Below are positions 1-13,439 of a stretch of 64,000 bases of DNA, in pieces. Numbering within the stretch: position 1 is the stretch's first letter; each line of letters opens with the position of its first letter. A program made the position numbers and the translations under genes. The notes under the pieces were generated by a model. That model was not told the origin of the DNA and did not search any database. It saw nothing but the letters and a program-made list of their open reading frames with translations. This DNA is from Microplitis mediator (taxonomy: Eukaryota; Arthropoda; Insecta; Hymenoptera; Braconidae), in assembly GCF_029852145.1 (NCBI RefSeq), contig NC_079979.1, positions 496,001 through 560,000 of the forward strand. Direction: 5' to 3'.

Positions 1-371
1 GGTGGATTTACCGTAATTTACGGTGGTTTTACCGTAATTTACGGTGGTTTTACCGTAATTTACGGTGGATTTACCGTAAAATACGGAAATACGGTAATCC
101 ACCGTAAATTACGGTAATTCGGTAATACGGTAATCCACCTGAATTTTTTTACGGTAGATTTATCGTATTCGACGGTAAATTTACGGTATACCCGCCGTAA
201 TTTACGGTAATCCACCGTAAAGTACCGATTTACCGTAATTTACGGTGAATGCACCGTAATTTTCAGTGGATTTACCGTAATTTACGGTAAATCTACTCGA
301 ATTTTACGGTATTCTACGGTAGATTTACGGTAAAAATACCGTGAATTTACGGTAACTCAGGTCTGCTAGGG
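1..371. repeat. Palindromic TTACCGTAA word-array element, left end cut off
   Basis: The first 370 bases are drifting copies of the self-complementary word TTACCGTAATTTACGGTAA and close with GGTCTGCTAGGG. The same ends and word occur at 34696-35336 and 52500-53233, so this is the right part of a member of that family. No coding content is seen. Confidence 0.85.
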
Positions 372-428
372 TACACAATTACATTTTAATAATTAAAGGA
401 CATATTTATATTAAGGCATTAGATTCAT

Positions 429-790
429 TTGTCTATTTTCAGTTCTGATAGGAGTTTCTCAATTGGTTTAAAGTATTTTTCGTCACTCAGGGAGGTTTGT
501 AAATCAGGGGATATCCGGAGGTCTTTCCTTAGTTGTGCAAGACTGGTACAATTGGATAGGATGTGGTGGACTGAATTGTTTGCATTACATGCTGGACATC
601 TCTTTGGTTCGGACTTACTTATTAGATGGCCGTGGGAGAAGATGGTATGACCAATTCTTAGTCTGGACGATATGCATTGGTTGTTTCTTTCCGGATATTG
701 TTGGGGCTTATCCCAAATGTTGTTCCTGGCTTTATGTAGTCCGGAGAATCCATTGGCGGTCTAACGGGTGTTCCATTTGGTCAAGATGAG
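429..790 (-). pseudogene. Non-LTR retrotransposon C-terminal fragment
   Basis: Reading the minus strand gives RIGHTIFSHGHLISKS followed shortly by CPACNANNSVHHILSNC. This is the Cys/His segment that ends the ORF2 protein of many insect non-LTR elements with an RNase H domain (R1/Jockey/I types). The fragment probably joins the minus-strand piece at 1603-2110, with the CCCGGG element at 816-1602 inserted between them. The frame is broken and both ends are missing, so it is a dead copy. The exact clade cannot be told. Confidence 0.7.
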
Positions 791-815
791 TTTCATAACT
801 GCATTTTTATAATCG

Positions 816-1602
816 CCCGGGAAAAAATGATCAGACCTGATCAGGAATGAACAGACACGAGTCTTCAGGCCTGATCAGGCATGAAAATGATCATGCCTGA
901 CCAGACCTGATCAGGCATGTTCAGGTCCGATCAGGTATGTTCATGTCTGTTCATGCCCATCCGGGTAAAAAAATTATATATAAAAAATGGCCCTATATAA
1001 TTATGTATAACTATATTCAATTATACATGTATATAATTATTGCTTTAAAAATAAAAAAAATAAAAAATTCGGGCGTGTGCAGGATTTGAACCGTGGACCT
1101 TGCGCTGGAAAGTGTAACTCGCTACCCACTGACCTAAGAGATTTAGTTGAAAAGTAAGTTTCGTATGAACTTCAAGTAATAAAAATCTTATACGTGGTAG
1201 ATTCTTGGTCAACAAAATTTTAGATCTATGAGCAGACATGAACAGACATGAACATATATGACCAGGCATGAACAGGCATGGACAGGTATGAACAGGCATG
1301 ATCAGGCCTGAGTGTATTCAACGCTTCAGACATGAACAGACATGAACAGGCATGAACATGTATGATCAGGCCTGGACATATTTAACACTTCAGACATGGA
1401 CAGGCATCGACAGGCATGAGCGTATTTAACGCTTCAGACATGACCAGGCATGAACAGGCATGGACAGGTATGAACAGGCATGATCAGGCCTAATCATGTC
1501 TAATTTCAGGCCTAATCATACATGAACAGGCATGATCAGGTCTAATTTCAGGCCTGATCATACATGAACCGGCATGGTCAGGCCTAATCATTTTTTCCCG
1601 GG
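816..1602. mobile_element. CCCGGG-capped CAGGCCTG word-array element, copy 1
   Basis: It begins CCCGGGAAAAAATGATCAG and ends TGATCATTTTTTCCCGGG. The interior is made of drifting palindromic words such as GATCAGGCCTGATC and CATGAACAGGCATG, in blocks of roughly 60-70 bp joined by AACGCTTCAGACATG. It contains a tRNA-like segment (1070-1145) next to an AT-rich TATATAAT stretch. It splits a dead non-LTR element. Other copies lie at 16483-17478, 27846-28737 and 37150-37873. No ORF is present, so any movement would be non-autonomous. Confidence 0.85.
1070..1145 (-). other. tRNA-like segment inside the CCCGGG element
   Basis: On the minus strand GGTTCAAATCC matches a pol III B box or T-arm, and TCAGTGGGTAGCGAGTT about 35 bases upstream resembles an A box or D-arm. 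A clean acceptor stem cannot be built, so this looks like a tRNA-derived (SINE-type) promoter relic rather than a working tRNA. It recurs in the three other copies of the element, with the B box intact in three of the four. Confidence 0.5.
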
Positions 1603-2110
1603 ATGATATAGGGCGATAGTTGGCCGAATCCGGGTGGTTTTTGTGTGGTTTTGCAATAGGGGCCTCTGTTGCAATTCTCCACTGTTGAGGGAATACATTG
1701 TTGGTCCATATGAAATTATAAATACTCAGAATATATTTGAGACTATTTTCTGATAGGTGTTTAAGAAGTATTACTGGTCTAGACCATCGGGGCCAGGACT
1801 AGAATTTTTACTTATTTTTAATACCTCGGTGAGCTCATCCATTGTAAATACCATGTTTAGTTGATTAATATCATCAAGATCTTGATCAGATGTCAGCTTC
1901 TGGTCTTTTGTTTCTGTTTTATTGTATTTCTACGATTGGTGTTTACTTTTGGTTGTATCTTCTAATATCGTAAGGAAGTTAGTTGAAAAGTTTTCATCAC
2001 TGGAGTTGAATGGAAAAGTATCGGCTAGGATTTCAGCTTTTCCGGAATGAAAGTTAATGGGAATGCCCTTTTGATTCAGAAGAGTCATGATGGTCTTGCT
2101 TTGATTGTTA
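1603..2110 (-). pseudogene. Non-LTR retrotransposon fragment, linker and start of RT
   Basis: The minus strand gives SKTIMTLLNQKG, then KAEILADTF, then VFTMDELTEVLK and SSPGPDGLDQ followed by a stop. KAEILADTF and the GPDG motif are typical of the linker and the first reverse-transcriptase block of insect non-LTR elements. The frame breaks directly after GPDG. It is probably part of the same dead insertion as 429-790, with most of the RT lost. Confidence 0.65.
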
Positions 2111-2652
2111 CTATTTATATCTGATAGTTTCCATTAAATATCTATTTTTGCGTTCAGCAACGCCATTCTGTTGTGGTGAATAGGGTGCTGTACATTGTGT
2201 TTCAATTCCGTCTTCTTGTAAAAAATCTCTTAAATCATGTGACAGATATTCTCCACCACGGTCAGACCTAATAACTTGTGGCTTTTTATTAAATTGTGTT
2301 TGAGGATGTTTAACAAAATCCTTGATTACCTGACTCGCCTGGGATTTTGATTTAAGAAGAAAGATTCTTATATGTCGACTGTAGTCATCGATTATTGTCA
2401 TCATATAGTTTCGACCACCTGGTGTTATCGTAGGAATTGGCCCACATAAGTCTGTATGAATTAGCTGGAGAAGTGCCGTAGTTTTTGATTCTGATTTCTT
2501 CGAGAATGGTGTCCTTGATAACTTCCCCTGAATGCATTTCTGACAATAAGCTTTTACATTACAACATTCCAATCTAATTCCTGACGCCAACCCTTCATTG
2601 ACTAGCTTTTTAATTGCTTCTGGATCACGATGACAAAATCTCTGACGCCATG
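2111..2652 (-). pseudogene. Ty1/Copia retrotransposon integrase fragment
   Basis: The minus strand reads RQRFCHRDPEAIKKLV, then CQKCIQGKLSRTPF (the end of the HHCC zinc-binding GAG-pre-integrase domain), then the integrase core. The three catalytic acids are visible in LIHTDLCGP, IRSDRGGEY and NGVAERKNR. The order GAG-pre-integrase, integrase is diagnostic of Copia elements, where integrase precedes RT. About 180 codons survive; protease, RT, RNase H and LTRs are absent. The upstream end is cut by the non-LTR insertion whose AT-rich tail starts near 2653. Confidence 0.85.
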
Positions 2653-5085
2653 TATTATTATTATTATTTTTTTTTATTTAATTGGCCATGAAGTCGAAGC
2701 TTCTTGCGGCCATTCCTTAGTACAATATAATATAACAATAATATAGTATACATAAGAGTAAAAATGATTACATTATTAAATAATTTAATATAACAATATC
2801 ATACTCAATCATCACATAAATATAAATTCTAACAGTAATCATAACATTTACCATTAATTTAAACTTAGGAAATATTCATAACAAGAGGTACGAAATTCCG
2901 CAAAGGTAGGCTTTGTAGTACAATAATCAGGCAATTGATTCCAAATTCTTATTGCAGATATTATAAATGACTTATCATACTTAGCACTATGACATCCCGG
3001 CAAAACAAGGTAATCCTGACGGACTTCATCTCTACGCAGACGGGGCTCTAAAATATACAAGTCTTTCCTTATTAGGGGCTTTTAATTTAAATATAACGCT
3101 TTGTAAACAATTCAAGATAAGAAAAACTCCCGCCTAGACCTTAGAGTAAGCCATCGAAGCTCATTATAATAATAAGTGACATGTTCATATCTAGAGATTT
3201 TAAAAATGTACCGGACACATGCATTAAGTTTTCTTTGTAGTCTCATTTGCTGTTGACTAGTAATGTCAGTATAGACTGCTGCACAGTAGTCAAAAATAGG
3301 CAAGATCAGAGTGGTTATTAAACGCCGCCTAATAGGCAATCTGAAGACATCACCATTCATTTTCAATTGTGCAAGCACTCTCATACTGCTTTTACAAACC
3401 TCTGTTACTTGCAAAGACCAGTTTAGTGTATCCTGCAAGATAACACCTAAATATTTTACTGACTTACAGTAGCTGACCACTACGTCATTTACAATGATGC
3501 TAGGGACAGTTACTTGTTATAGATCAGTTAATTTTTGTGGAGTGCCAAAAATGATTGATTTTGTCTTACCCTTGTTTAATTTTAAGCCTAATTTCATCAT
3601 TAAGTGTACTAGCACACTGATAGATATCTTGTGACTTACAACTCAAATAAATAACTAGATCATCAGCACAAAATAAATGTAAACATCTTTTAAGTAGAGT
3701 ACCGAGATCTGTAACATAGATAGAATAGAGCAGTGGACCCAGGACACTTCCCTGCGGTACACCACTCAAAATATCCTTCCATGTCGGCATACTACTATTA
3801 GTCACATTAATTCGGACTGCTTGTAGCCTACCTTTTAAATACGATATGATCCAATTTATAACTGTATTCTCGAATCCCATAGCTTTTAACTTATAAATCA
3901 AAATATCAAAGACAACCGAATCAAATGCTTTGCTAAAATCAAAGAAAACCGCAATAGTTATCATTGAGTTATCCATGCCTAGTCGAATATCATCACACAA
4001 TTTTAGGATGGCATCTTGTGTATTTAACCCTTCTCTGAAAGCAGTCTGATAATGATCAACTATCCCGTTAGTAATTAAGTAATCAATAATTTGATCATGA
4101 ACGCATCTTTCTAAAGATTTCGATAACGTACATGTCAACGAAATTGGTCTATAATCTGAATAATTAGTTGGACTGTGAACCTTTGGTAATGGTACAACAT
4201 AAGAGCGCTTCCAGGCCGATGGGAAACATCCTGAAGAGATAGAAAAGTTGAATAAATCAGTAATATATTGCAAAAAGTACGGTAACAGTATTTTATACAT
4301 CTTGATATCAAAACCATCAGGACCCATCGAGCTAGAAGCTATCCTCATGATTGCCTCTTTGACAATATTACAGTTAATAGACTTAAATGTGAACGAACTA
4401 TGATATTTTGGCACTACTCTATCAAAATACTCATAATCAATTAAATCTAAAGGATCTCCAGCCGCATTAACAAAATAATTATTTAGTTCTCCTAGATCTA
4501 TATTTGGATTGACAGTTGAATCAGAACCCTTAACTAAACCTAGTTTACGCAAATCATTCCAAAAGGATTTCGCATTCGTTCGGTCCCGAAAACGCTGATC
4601 AAAGTAATTTTGCTTGGCCTTCATAATTCTAGTCTTAATCACTTTACGCAAATTGACATACTCTTTAAACGCAAATCTCGATCTTATGAAGATTCTATAA
4701 AGCCTCGATCTTCGACGCTGTAGTGTCTTGATATCACTATTAATCCATGGTGCAGGTTTCTCTCGAACATTAATTTCTTTCAGCGGTGCAACTTCTTCAA
4801 CAACATCTCTAATATGTTCATGTAAATAAATATTCATAGTATCAACAGACTCACTATCAATAAGATATGAGAGATCTAAACTTGAGCATAATTGCTGTAG
4901 ATAGTCATCATCAATCCTAGACCAATTGCGACACCAAAATTTGTTCCGATTATAAATCCGCACTTTGTAATCATACTGAAGTGAAATCAGGTCATGATCA
5001 TCGAGAAATGGCTCAGAAGATTGTCTTGATGATAAAACTAAGTCCAAGTTACTAACTAAACAATGATCTATCACGCACACAAAAT
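2653..5085 (-). pseudogene. 5'-truncated non-LTR retrotransposon with RT domain
   Basis: A minus-strand ORF (5080-3566, 504 aa) starts in the last part of an endonuclease (IDHCLVS, DDHDLISLQ) and runs through a reverse transcriptase with GPDGFDIKMY, YRPISLTCTLSKSLER, FFDFSKAFDSV, LSGVPQGSVLGPLL and CADDLVIYL (the catalytic YADD-type box, with C for the usual Y/F). A frame break near 3560 is followed by 3480-3112 and by 3060-2854 (IRIWNQLPDYC), the C-terminus. The 3' tail is an AAT-repeat run, as in I-type elements. It is inserted in the Copia remnant. A relative lies on the plus strand at 7913-8375. The frameshift and 5' truncation make it dead. Confidence 0.85.
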
Positions 5086-5394
5086 TAGTGAAAAAAGGGC
5101 GTAATTTTTCACATATATATGTGTGTGAGTATATTTTATCGGCGGATCAATCGTCGCAAGGATCAATTGTCGGGGACCAATTGTCGGGGATCAGTTGTCT
5201 TTGGGTCATCGGTCGTGTCACCATATCTAACGCTTCTGAGGCAACTTAGTTTGAGTACATCATAGGTACTATATGTTATATTTTTTTTTTGTTATTCAGA
5301 ATCTTTGTATATCTTATGGCCCTATCATTGGCATCTGCTGTTGGGCCTTGTTGAATAAAAATAAAATAAAATTGTCTCTCAGTGTATGCGTAGA
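5086..5394. other. Non-genic stretch with short GATCAATTGTCGGGG repeats
   Basis: Near 5140-5215 there are four diverged copies of a word like GATCAATTGTCGGGG. Nothing else is recognised and no ORF is convincing. Confidence 0.5.
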
Positions 5395-6910
5395 TTTCCC
5401 AAATGGAAATCCAGACATCCATGGCTTGCTAAATCGATTATTATATAAATCCATACACTTCTACATTAATTCCTAGAGACTCTTATACGCAAATCCATGC
5501 TTTCCTGTATGGATTCCTATGAGATTCCACGCAATCCCACATGGATTTTTTTTATAGGGTTTTCCTTTGGTTCTCAAAAAACACATCCGTTTTTTGAGCT
5601 CGGAGAGCTCAAAAATCAGCCACCATTTCCGATCTCTCTGACCTCGAAAACAGTGAAAAGTTTTGAGGTCAGCTCACAGGGTCAATCGTTTCTCATGTTT
5701 TTTTAATAAAGTAAATATAAAATTTCTTAATATTTATAAAAGGAGAAATTATCATTATTGATAATGAATATTTTGCAATATTATTAACACATGTGCATTA
5801 ATAAATCATGTCAATCAAAGTGTGATGTTTTAATTCTTAAGTAAACATCTGGATAATCAGCCATCTGTAATTAATCAAGTATTTTTCGGTTTTACACAAT
5901 CTTTTATTTGATTTAAAGACATCTGATCAAACATTTTATTTTTCGCGCGATCAGATTATTATTTATTTTTTTTTTTTTTGATTTTTTAAAAATACCATAT
6001 TAAAAAAATTCATGTAGGATTGCATGGAAACCTATAGGAACCCACATAGAAAAGTATGGATTTATGTAAGAATCTATAGAAATTATAATAGGCCCCTATT
6101 AAAAACTCCATATGGGAATCCAGCCTAGATTTCTATGTGGGTTTCTAAATGGCGTTTTTTGATGAATTTCCATATGGTAGAAATTACTTATACAGAAAGA
6201 AATCCATATGTTCAAATTCCTATGTCTAGTTTCTTTATGGGAATCCAGGTACACGGAAAGAAAATTATGGGGTTTTGCTATGCATTATGGGAATGGTTCC
6301 CATAATGGTATGGGAATAGTACCTATACTACTATAGGGATGGTTCCCATATAATATGGGAACCATTCCCATAATAGTATGAGAATAGTTCCCATACCATT
6401 ATGGGAATGGTTCCCATAATGATATGGGAATGGTTCCCATACCATTATGGAAATGATTCCCATAATATTATGGGAACCATTCCCATATCATTATGGGAAC
6501 TATTCCCATAATGGTATAGGAACCATTCCAATTGCATTATGGGAATAGTTCCCATACTATTATAGGAACCATTCCCATAATATTATGGGAATGGTTCCCA
6601 TAATATTATAGAAAGTATTCCTATAAATTATAGGAACCATTCCTATAATTATAGGAATCATTCCTATAGTGTTATGGGTATCATTCCCATAATTATAGGA
6701 ACTATTCCTATAATTATGGGAAACATTCCTATATTTATAGGAACCGCTCCCATAATTTATGGTCGTAATTCCTACGATGGTATACGAAAAAATTTCACAA
6801 AATTATGGGAACCGCTGCCATAATTTTCTTTCCGTGTACTCAAAGTTTTCTATGTGAATTTCCTATAACTTTCAACATGGGTTCTTATATAAATCCATGT
6901 TGAAAGCGAA
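5395..6910. repeat. ATGGGAATCC word-array element, with a nested insertion
   Basis: Both flanks (about 5395-5560 and 6010-6250, resuming at 6840-6905) are made of words such as TTCCATATGGGAATCC. A central AT-rich part (5560-6000) contains a 10-base inverted pair, TTTTTGAGCTC/GAGCTCAAAAA. The element at 6252-6839 sits inside it. The same word family occurs at 10195-10448 plus 11606-11690 and at 27800-27845 plus 28738-29045. Confidence 0.6.
6252..6839. mobile_element. ACACGG-capped ATGGGAATGGTTCCCAT word-array element
   Basis: The ends are TACACGGAAAGAAAATTATGG and its complement, ATTTTCTTTCCGTGTA. The interior is about thirty drifting copies of the self-complementary word ATTATGGGAATGGTTCCCAT. 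No ORF is present. A shorter copy with the same ends lies at 7477-7912. Its single strands could pair in many registers. Confidence 0.85.
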
Positions 6911-7476
6911 CATAGTTGAGGTCCGTTACACATTTCTTGTTTTCATAAGAAAGGGGCCCGTATCCCTATTAACCATTTTGACTAATTATTCGGCGATTGA
7001 TCCTGTATCACCCGGTTCGTAAAGATCAGACGACTGTTTGACCTAAATTTATAAATGCAGGTTGAGTGCATATAAAGGATCGGGATTAGTGGGGCCAAAT
7101 CTTATACAAAATGTATAAGATAAACAAATAAAGATGTTAGGTATTTGCATACTGGACCACACAAAGCAGATGTTAAATATAATTAGTCATTTAATAGATG
7201 TTAATTAAATGAATACCCGGTTAATTAAATAAAGTCATAATAATAATAGAATTATTATACTTAGCTGATGTAGTTGTTGCTTCCTTCTACTCATGAGTAT
7301 AATGCACTGGTAGGGCGAGTGAAGAAATAGATAAACTTACGTACTAAGACAATTGTGAGGCCGTTGTCACAACAGTCATTTTAATAAAAATGATAAACGC
7401 ATGAATCATTATCTATTAGTGAATCCAATTCTTAGACACATGAAAGAACCCGATGAAAAAAGATTTTATACAATTG
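6911..7476. other. Non-genic stretch
   Basis: I see no gene or clear element. The last 30 bases (from 7449) match the left cap of the CCCGATG element (compare 25491), directly abutting the next ACACGG element, which suggests a broken older insertion. Confidence 0.5.
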
Positions 7477-7912
7477 TACACGGAAAGAAAATTATGGGAA
7501 GTTTTGCTATGCATTATGGGAATGGTTCCCATAATGGTATGGGAATAGTACCTATACTACTATAGGGATGGTTCCCATATATTATGGCAACGATTCTCAT
7601 AATAGTATGAGAATAGTTCCCATACCATTATGGGAATGGTTCCCATATTGGTATAGGAACTATTCCTATAATATTATGGGATCTATTCCCATAATGTTAT
7701 GGGAATGATTCCCATAATGCAATTGGAATGGTTCGTATACCATTATGGGAATCATTTCCATAATATTATAGAAAGTATTCCTATAAATTATAGGAAACAT
7801 TCCTATAATTATAGGAACCGCTCCCATAATTTATGGTCGTAATTCCTATGATGGTATAGGAAAAAATTTCACAAAATTATGGGAACCACTGCCATCATTT
7901 TCTTTCCGTGTA
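7477..7912. mobile_element. ACACGG-capped ATGGGAATGGTTCCCAT element, copy 2
   Basis: It has the same caps as 6252-6839 and the same word array, about 150 bp shorter. The first 100 bp and last 100 bp match the other copy closely while the middle differs in word order, as expected if the array changes by slippage or internal deletion. Confidence 0.85.
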
Positions 7913-8314
7913 GCTGATAAAATATTGTATTTAAATCAAAAACAACTGCTTTCAAACAATTTTTGTATGCTAGAGCCTCGTTTTCGAAGAGCATAAAATA
8001 TGGCAATTCGTTCTTAATGGGCGCAATTAGAATATGGAATAAGTTATCTAGTGCTTGTACGCAACAGCCCACATTTAACGAATTTAGGAAAACGTGTTAT
8101 GATTATTTCTTAAATAAGATGATTGCAAATTAATTAATTAATTAATTAATTAATGATGAATAAAATGATTGTACTAACCAAATTATTGTTATACATATAT
8201 TATTAATCTATTGTATTTTTATGTCGCTTGTTTAACCACTATATATATTATCGTGTAAAGCTATGTATTTTGGATGGCCGCAAGGAGTCATGACTCTATG
8301 GCCAATTAAATAGA

Positions 8315-8374
<60 letters not shown>

Positions 8375-8375
8375 T
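7913..8375 (+). pseudogene. 3' end of a non-LTR retrotransposon with ATA-repeat tail
   Basis: The plus strand encodes IRIWNKLSSACTQQPTFNEF ending in a stop at about 8132. This is close to the C-terminus of the minus-strand element at 2854-3060 (IRIWNQLPDYCTTKPTFAEF). The shared 3' UTR phrase GGCCGCAAGGAGTCATGA leads into an ATA/AAT repeat tail (8317-8375), as in I-type elements. Only the last 60-odd codons survive, a severely 5'-truncated copy. Confidence 0.75.
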
Positions 8376-8483
8376 CATTTAAACTAAAGAACGTGTTGCA
8401 TGAAATTATGTAGTGATCGAGAAAAAACACAAAGACGTAGAGCTGGTATGATTTTTGGGCTATTTGGTGAATTATATTCTGAG

Positions 8484-9397
<914 letters not shown>

Positions 9398-10027
9398 AGT
9401 AATTAAGTCGAATGAAATTTTAGATGCGAACTAGCTTTTTTGGAATAAAATTTCTTTTAAGTCATTTATGAAAAAAACAATCGATCAAATCATTCTTGAT
9501 TAACGATGGAAAATGATGGGATTAAATTAAGATTAAGTGTGATTTTTGAGAGCAACTATCTTCGAAATCGTTGAATTTGCGGAAATTTGAAATAAGACCT
9601 TCTTTATAGATCGTTCAATTTCCTACAAAAAACTGTACTGAAAATTTCTGAATTCTCAATAGAGGAGTTCAGTTCCGTTGAATTAATAACTTGTTATATT
9701 TAAATGACAAGTGTATTTGTAATAATTTTATATTATTATGCACTCAATAATTTATATACAAGTGCACTATTCGTATTTCCAGCTCGTAGAAAAAAAAATT
9801 TTAAGGGCCCATAAATTTACTAAGTATATAAATTAAATTTTTTCATTTTCTTACAGGGTTCCTTAAATGATCAATGAAATAATTTTTTGTACAGGAATTA
9901 ATGAGTGTCAGGCAACCCTTGATTATTACCACTAAAGAATTTCCATGAAAATTAATATATTTTCCTAAGCAGATTTTTGCCAGTTAATTTTTTTTTATAT
10001 TATTAAAATTTCGAAAGAATACATTAA
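9398..10027. other. Non-genic stretch
   Basis: AT-rich sequence with no convincing ORF, splice pattern or repeat that I can name. Confidence 0.5.
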
Positions 10028-10448
10028 TACTTTTAAGCACTTCAAAAAACAAACGAACGTTATTAAGACTTGATATTTTGCAATATTATTACGACAGCTA
10101 CATTGTCTAAAAATGTTCATTGAAGCCTAACGTCTGGTCTTTAGAAATGAGCATGTGTCTCATTTTACATTTTTACAAGATAATTTAATTATATATGATT
10201 CCTATAGGAATCCAGCATAGATCCCGATATAAATTCTTGGATTCCTATAGGGCTCCACACTATGACAAATCCATATGGGAATCAGCAGGGATTCTCGTGT
10301 GTATTTTTACGATGATTTCCCATGAGAATCTGCACCATATCAAAATCCACATGGGAATCAAGATACCCAGTTTCTTATGTAGACTTCCCATAAAAGAATT
10401 CAGATCCCTATGATTTCCTACACGGATTTCTATATAAATCCATACACT

Positions 10449-11605
10449 CCCGGGAAAAAAAATTTAGATCTGTTCTGATAAAATTAGATCAGCTCAGATC
10501 AAATTTGATCATAATTTATACTGAACCCAGATCAGAGTAGATCTGATTTGATCTGTTCAGATCAAACTAGATCTGATCAGATATGACATTTTTCTTTGGG
10601 GAAAAATAGTCCAGATCTACCCTGATCAAATCTAATCAAGTCAGATCAACCTAGATCAAGTTAGATCAACCTAAAAATAGTCAGATCAAAATAGATCAAC
10701 ATTGATTAAACGATCAATTTATGAAGTAAATATAAATAGATCTAATTGGATCTGTACGATCAAACCAGATCTGAGCTGATATAACTTTTTCTCGGGAAAA
10801 AAAGTTTAGATCTGCTCTGATCAGATTAGATCAGCTCAGATCAAATTTGATCATAATTTATACTGAACCCAGATCAGAGTAGATCTGATTTGATCTGTTC
10901 AGATCAAACTAGATCTGATCAGATATGACATTTTTCTTTGGGGAAAAATAGTCCAGATCTACCCTGATCAAATCTAATCAAGTCAGATCAATCTAGATCA
11001 AGTTAGATCAACCTAGATCTAGTCAGATCAAAATAGATCAACATTGATTAAACGATCAATTTATGAAGTAAATATAAATAGATCTAATTGGATCTGTACG
11101 GATCAAACCAGATCTGAGCTGATATAACTTTTTTTCAGGAAAAAAAGTTCAGATCTGCTCTGATCAGATTAGACCTGTACAGATTATAAAGAAATATTTC
11201 TTCACATTATATTATAATTATAAGATTAACTAGCTGAATTTTGACACATTCACCTAAATTTTGATAATTCTAAACAGTCTATCGTAATTGAAATAAATGG
11301 CTTCAATTCTATATATTTTATATTATTGTGATATATTTAATATATTTTTAATCAGACATATCAATTTTTATTAGGATAGAGATAAAAAAACAGATCGATT
11401 TAGATCTAGCGAATTAGATCAAATTTGATCTGAGCAGATCTAAGAGTGTTTTTTATTTACCTTGATCTGTTTAGATCCAAGCAGATCTATTCTGATCAGA
11501 GTAGATCTAATTTGATCTAAACAAATCTGGCCAAAATGCAGATCTGTTCAGATCTGAAACATCAGATCTAGTTTGATCTGAATAGATCTAAATTTTTTTT
11601 CCCGG
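10449..11605. mobile_element. CCCGGG-capped GATCAGATCTGATC word-array element
   Basis: It starts CCCGGGAAAAAAAATTTAGAT and ends ATCTAAATTTTTTTTCCCGG. The interior is drifting AGATCTGATC words, and a block of about 350 bp (10450-10795) is repeated at 10798-11148. Copy B lacks it: the sequence there runs CATACACTTCTATATTAG (28942-28960), which shows an insertion after the duplication. Confidence 0.85.
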
Positions 11606-11973
11606 ATCCTATATTAGTTCTTATGGATTATTAGATAAATCCATAGTTCCCATATGCATTCCTATAGGGTCCTATGCAATTTTACCTGGAGTTTATGCTA
11701 AGAAATATATATATATAGGGCAAAACACCTTGAATATCATTATCACATTTTTTCGTTCTTAGTGATATTTCGCAATAATCTTGTTAATGCAGGTGTATCA
11801 ATTAATGCTGTTAATTGAAGCGAAAGGTCTTAATTTTAAGTAAATATACGAATGGATGGTCAATTTCATCAAAAGTAAATAGTATTTGCCCGCTTTGAAT
11901 AATTTTTTTTTAGTGTTTATTGATGTGTGATCAAACATCTGTTTGTCGTCATCAATATACTGATAAAATTGGG

Positions 11974-11980
11974 TATATAA
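11974..11980 (+). promoter_or_regulatory. TATA box of micro-exon gene 1
   Basis: TATATAA in GGGTATATAAACCGG is followed about 30 bp later by the likely start site around 12003-12008 (ACACTCACAAGC), a UTR exon and a strong donor. Box, spacing, exon and donor are repeated at 29324 ahead of gene 2. A focused TATA promoter fits a strongly, tissue-specifically expressed secreted product; that is inference. Confidence 0.75.
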
Positions 11981-12004
11981 ACCGGAAATTTTAGTGCAAT
12001 AGAC

Positions 12005-12050
12005 ACTCACAAGCAAATTGTTATTAACAACACTTTGATTTTATTCTCTG
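12005..12050 (+). other. 5' UTR exon of micro-exon gene 1
   Basis: The predicted non-coding first exon ends TTATTCTCTG before GTAAGG at 12051. It would splice to the acceptor TTTTATTACAG ending at 14411, just ahead of the ATG exon. The start is placed about 30 bp after the TATA box and is uncertain by several bases. Intron 1 (12051-14411) holds the elements at 12214-12632 and 12814-13321 and a CTTAAG-rich palindromic stretch (13440-14130). Confidence 0.65.
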
Positions 12051-12213
12051 GTAAGGAATAAATAGTTTGTTACGTTTAATTTTTTTTTTCTAACAATAGT
12101 CATAAGAAATATTAATATATTATTGTGTGTAGTAAGATATCAATATATACTAATATCTATTTAATTTTTATTTTTATAGGTTAGAATGATGTAAAAATTT
12201 TTTTTCCACTATT

Positions 12214-12633
12214 ACACGGAGCAATTATTCTCAATTAGAATGATATGGTGCCATGTGAAGCCGGACCATGTTAGCCACCGGAAATAGAAAAATCACATGC
12301 AAAAATGACTATTCCCATAGTAAAATTTACAATTGTCACAGTAATTTGTGATATGATCGTTGTAAATTTGACTACAGCCGTAGTACTTTTGCATGTGTTT
12401 CTTTAAATTTTCGTCAGATGGCCAACATAGTCCGGCTTTACTATGACACCATAGCCTTTCAAACGAGAATAATTTCTCCGTGTACATTACAAATCACTGT
12501 AACTATTGGATATTTTACTATGACCATAGCAATTTTTGATACATGTTTATTTAATTTCCTTCAAATGGCCAATGTAGACCGGCTTCACTGTGATACCTCA
12601 GCATTTTGAACGAGAATAATTTTTCCGTGTACT
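12214..12633. mobile_element. ACACGG-capped element in intron 1 of gene 1
   Basis: The ends are ACACGGAGCAATTATTCTC and GAGAATAATTTTTCCGTGT. Inside, the motif TGGCCAACATAGTCCGGC occurs in both orientations. A shorter relative occupies the matching place in copy B (29728-30000), so it predates the duplication. No ORF is present. Confidence 0.75.
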
Positions 12634-12813
12634 TTTTACAATATAATGGATTTCATTAAGAGTTAAACGCCTCGTAAACTATTTAAAATTTTTTTAATTA
12701 ACGCATAGATCTTCTAAGCTGATTCTTAAAGCTTTTTAGAGTACTACTATAAATCATATTTTTCATAATTAGGCTTTCTATTAGTGGAATAACTATTTTT
12801 ACACACTCTTATC

Positions 12814-13321
12814 CCGGGTAAGAAAGTTTATATATAATTATATATAATTATATATGGAAATTGGCCTTATATAATTATATATAATTATATATAAATTCTA
12901 TATAACTATATATAATTATATATAAATTATATATAACTATGTATAATTATATATAAACTATATATAACTATACATAATTATATATAATTACATAAGGCCA
13001 ATTTCCATATATAATTATATATAAATTATATATGATTATATATAATTTATATATAATTATATATAACTATATATAAATTATATATAATTTATATATAATC
13101 ATATATAATTATATATAGTTATATACAATTATATATAACTATATATAATTATATATAATTATACAAAATTATATATAATTATATAAGGCCAATTTACATA
13201 TATAATTATATATAAATTATATATAATTATATATAATTGTATATAACTATATATAATTATATATAAATTATATATGATTATATATAAATTATATATAATT
13301 ATATATAAAGTTTTTTACCCG
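12814..13321. mobile_element. CCCGGG-capped TATATAATTATATA word-array element
   Basis: It begins CCCGGGTAAGAAAGTTTATA and ends TATAAAGTTTTTTACCCGGG. Nearly everything between is TATATAATTATATA with the spacer AAGGCCAATT recurring. It is absent at the matching point of copy B (about 30810), so it inserted after the duplication or was lost from B. Confidence 0.8.
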
Positions 13322-13439
13322 GGATACTTACATTCTAATCCGATTAATCAAAGCCTTATATATATATATCAACGCACATATCCATATAAGCTCTAAACAA
13401 AGGAGCTAATATATGTTCATATGTGTCTATATATGGGCA

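Noticed and set aside
1070..1145. A genuine tRNA gene
   Set aside because: There is a good B-box-like sequence but no acceptor stem that pairs, and it occurs in every copy of a mobile element.
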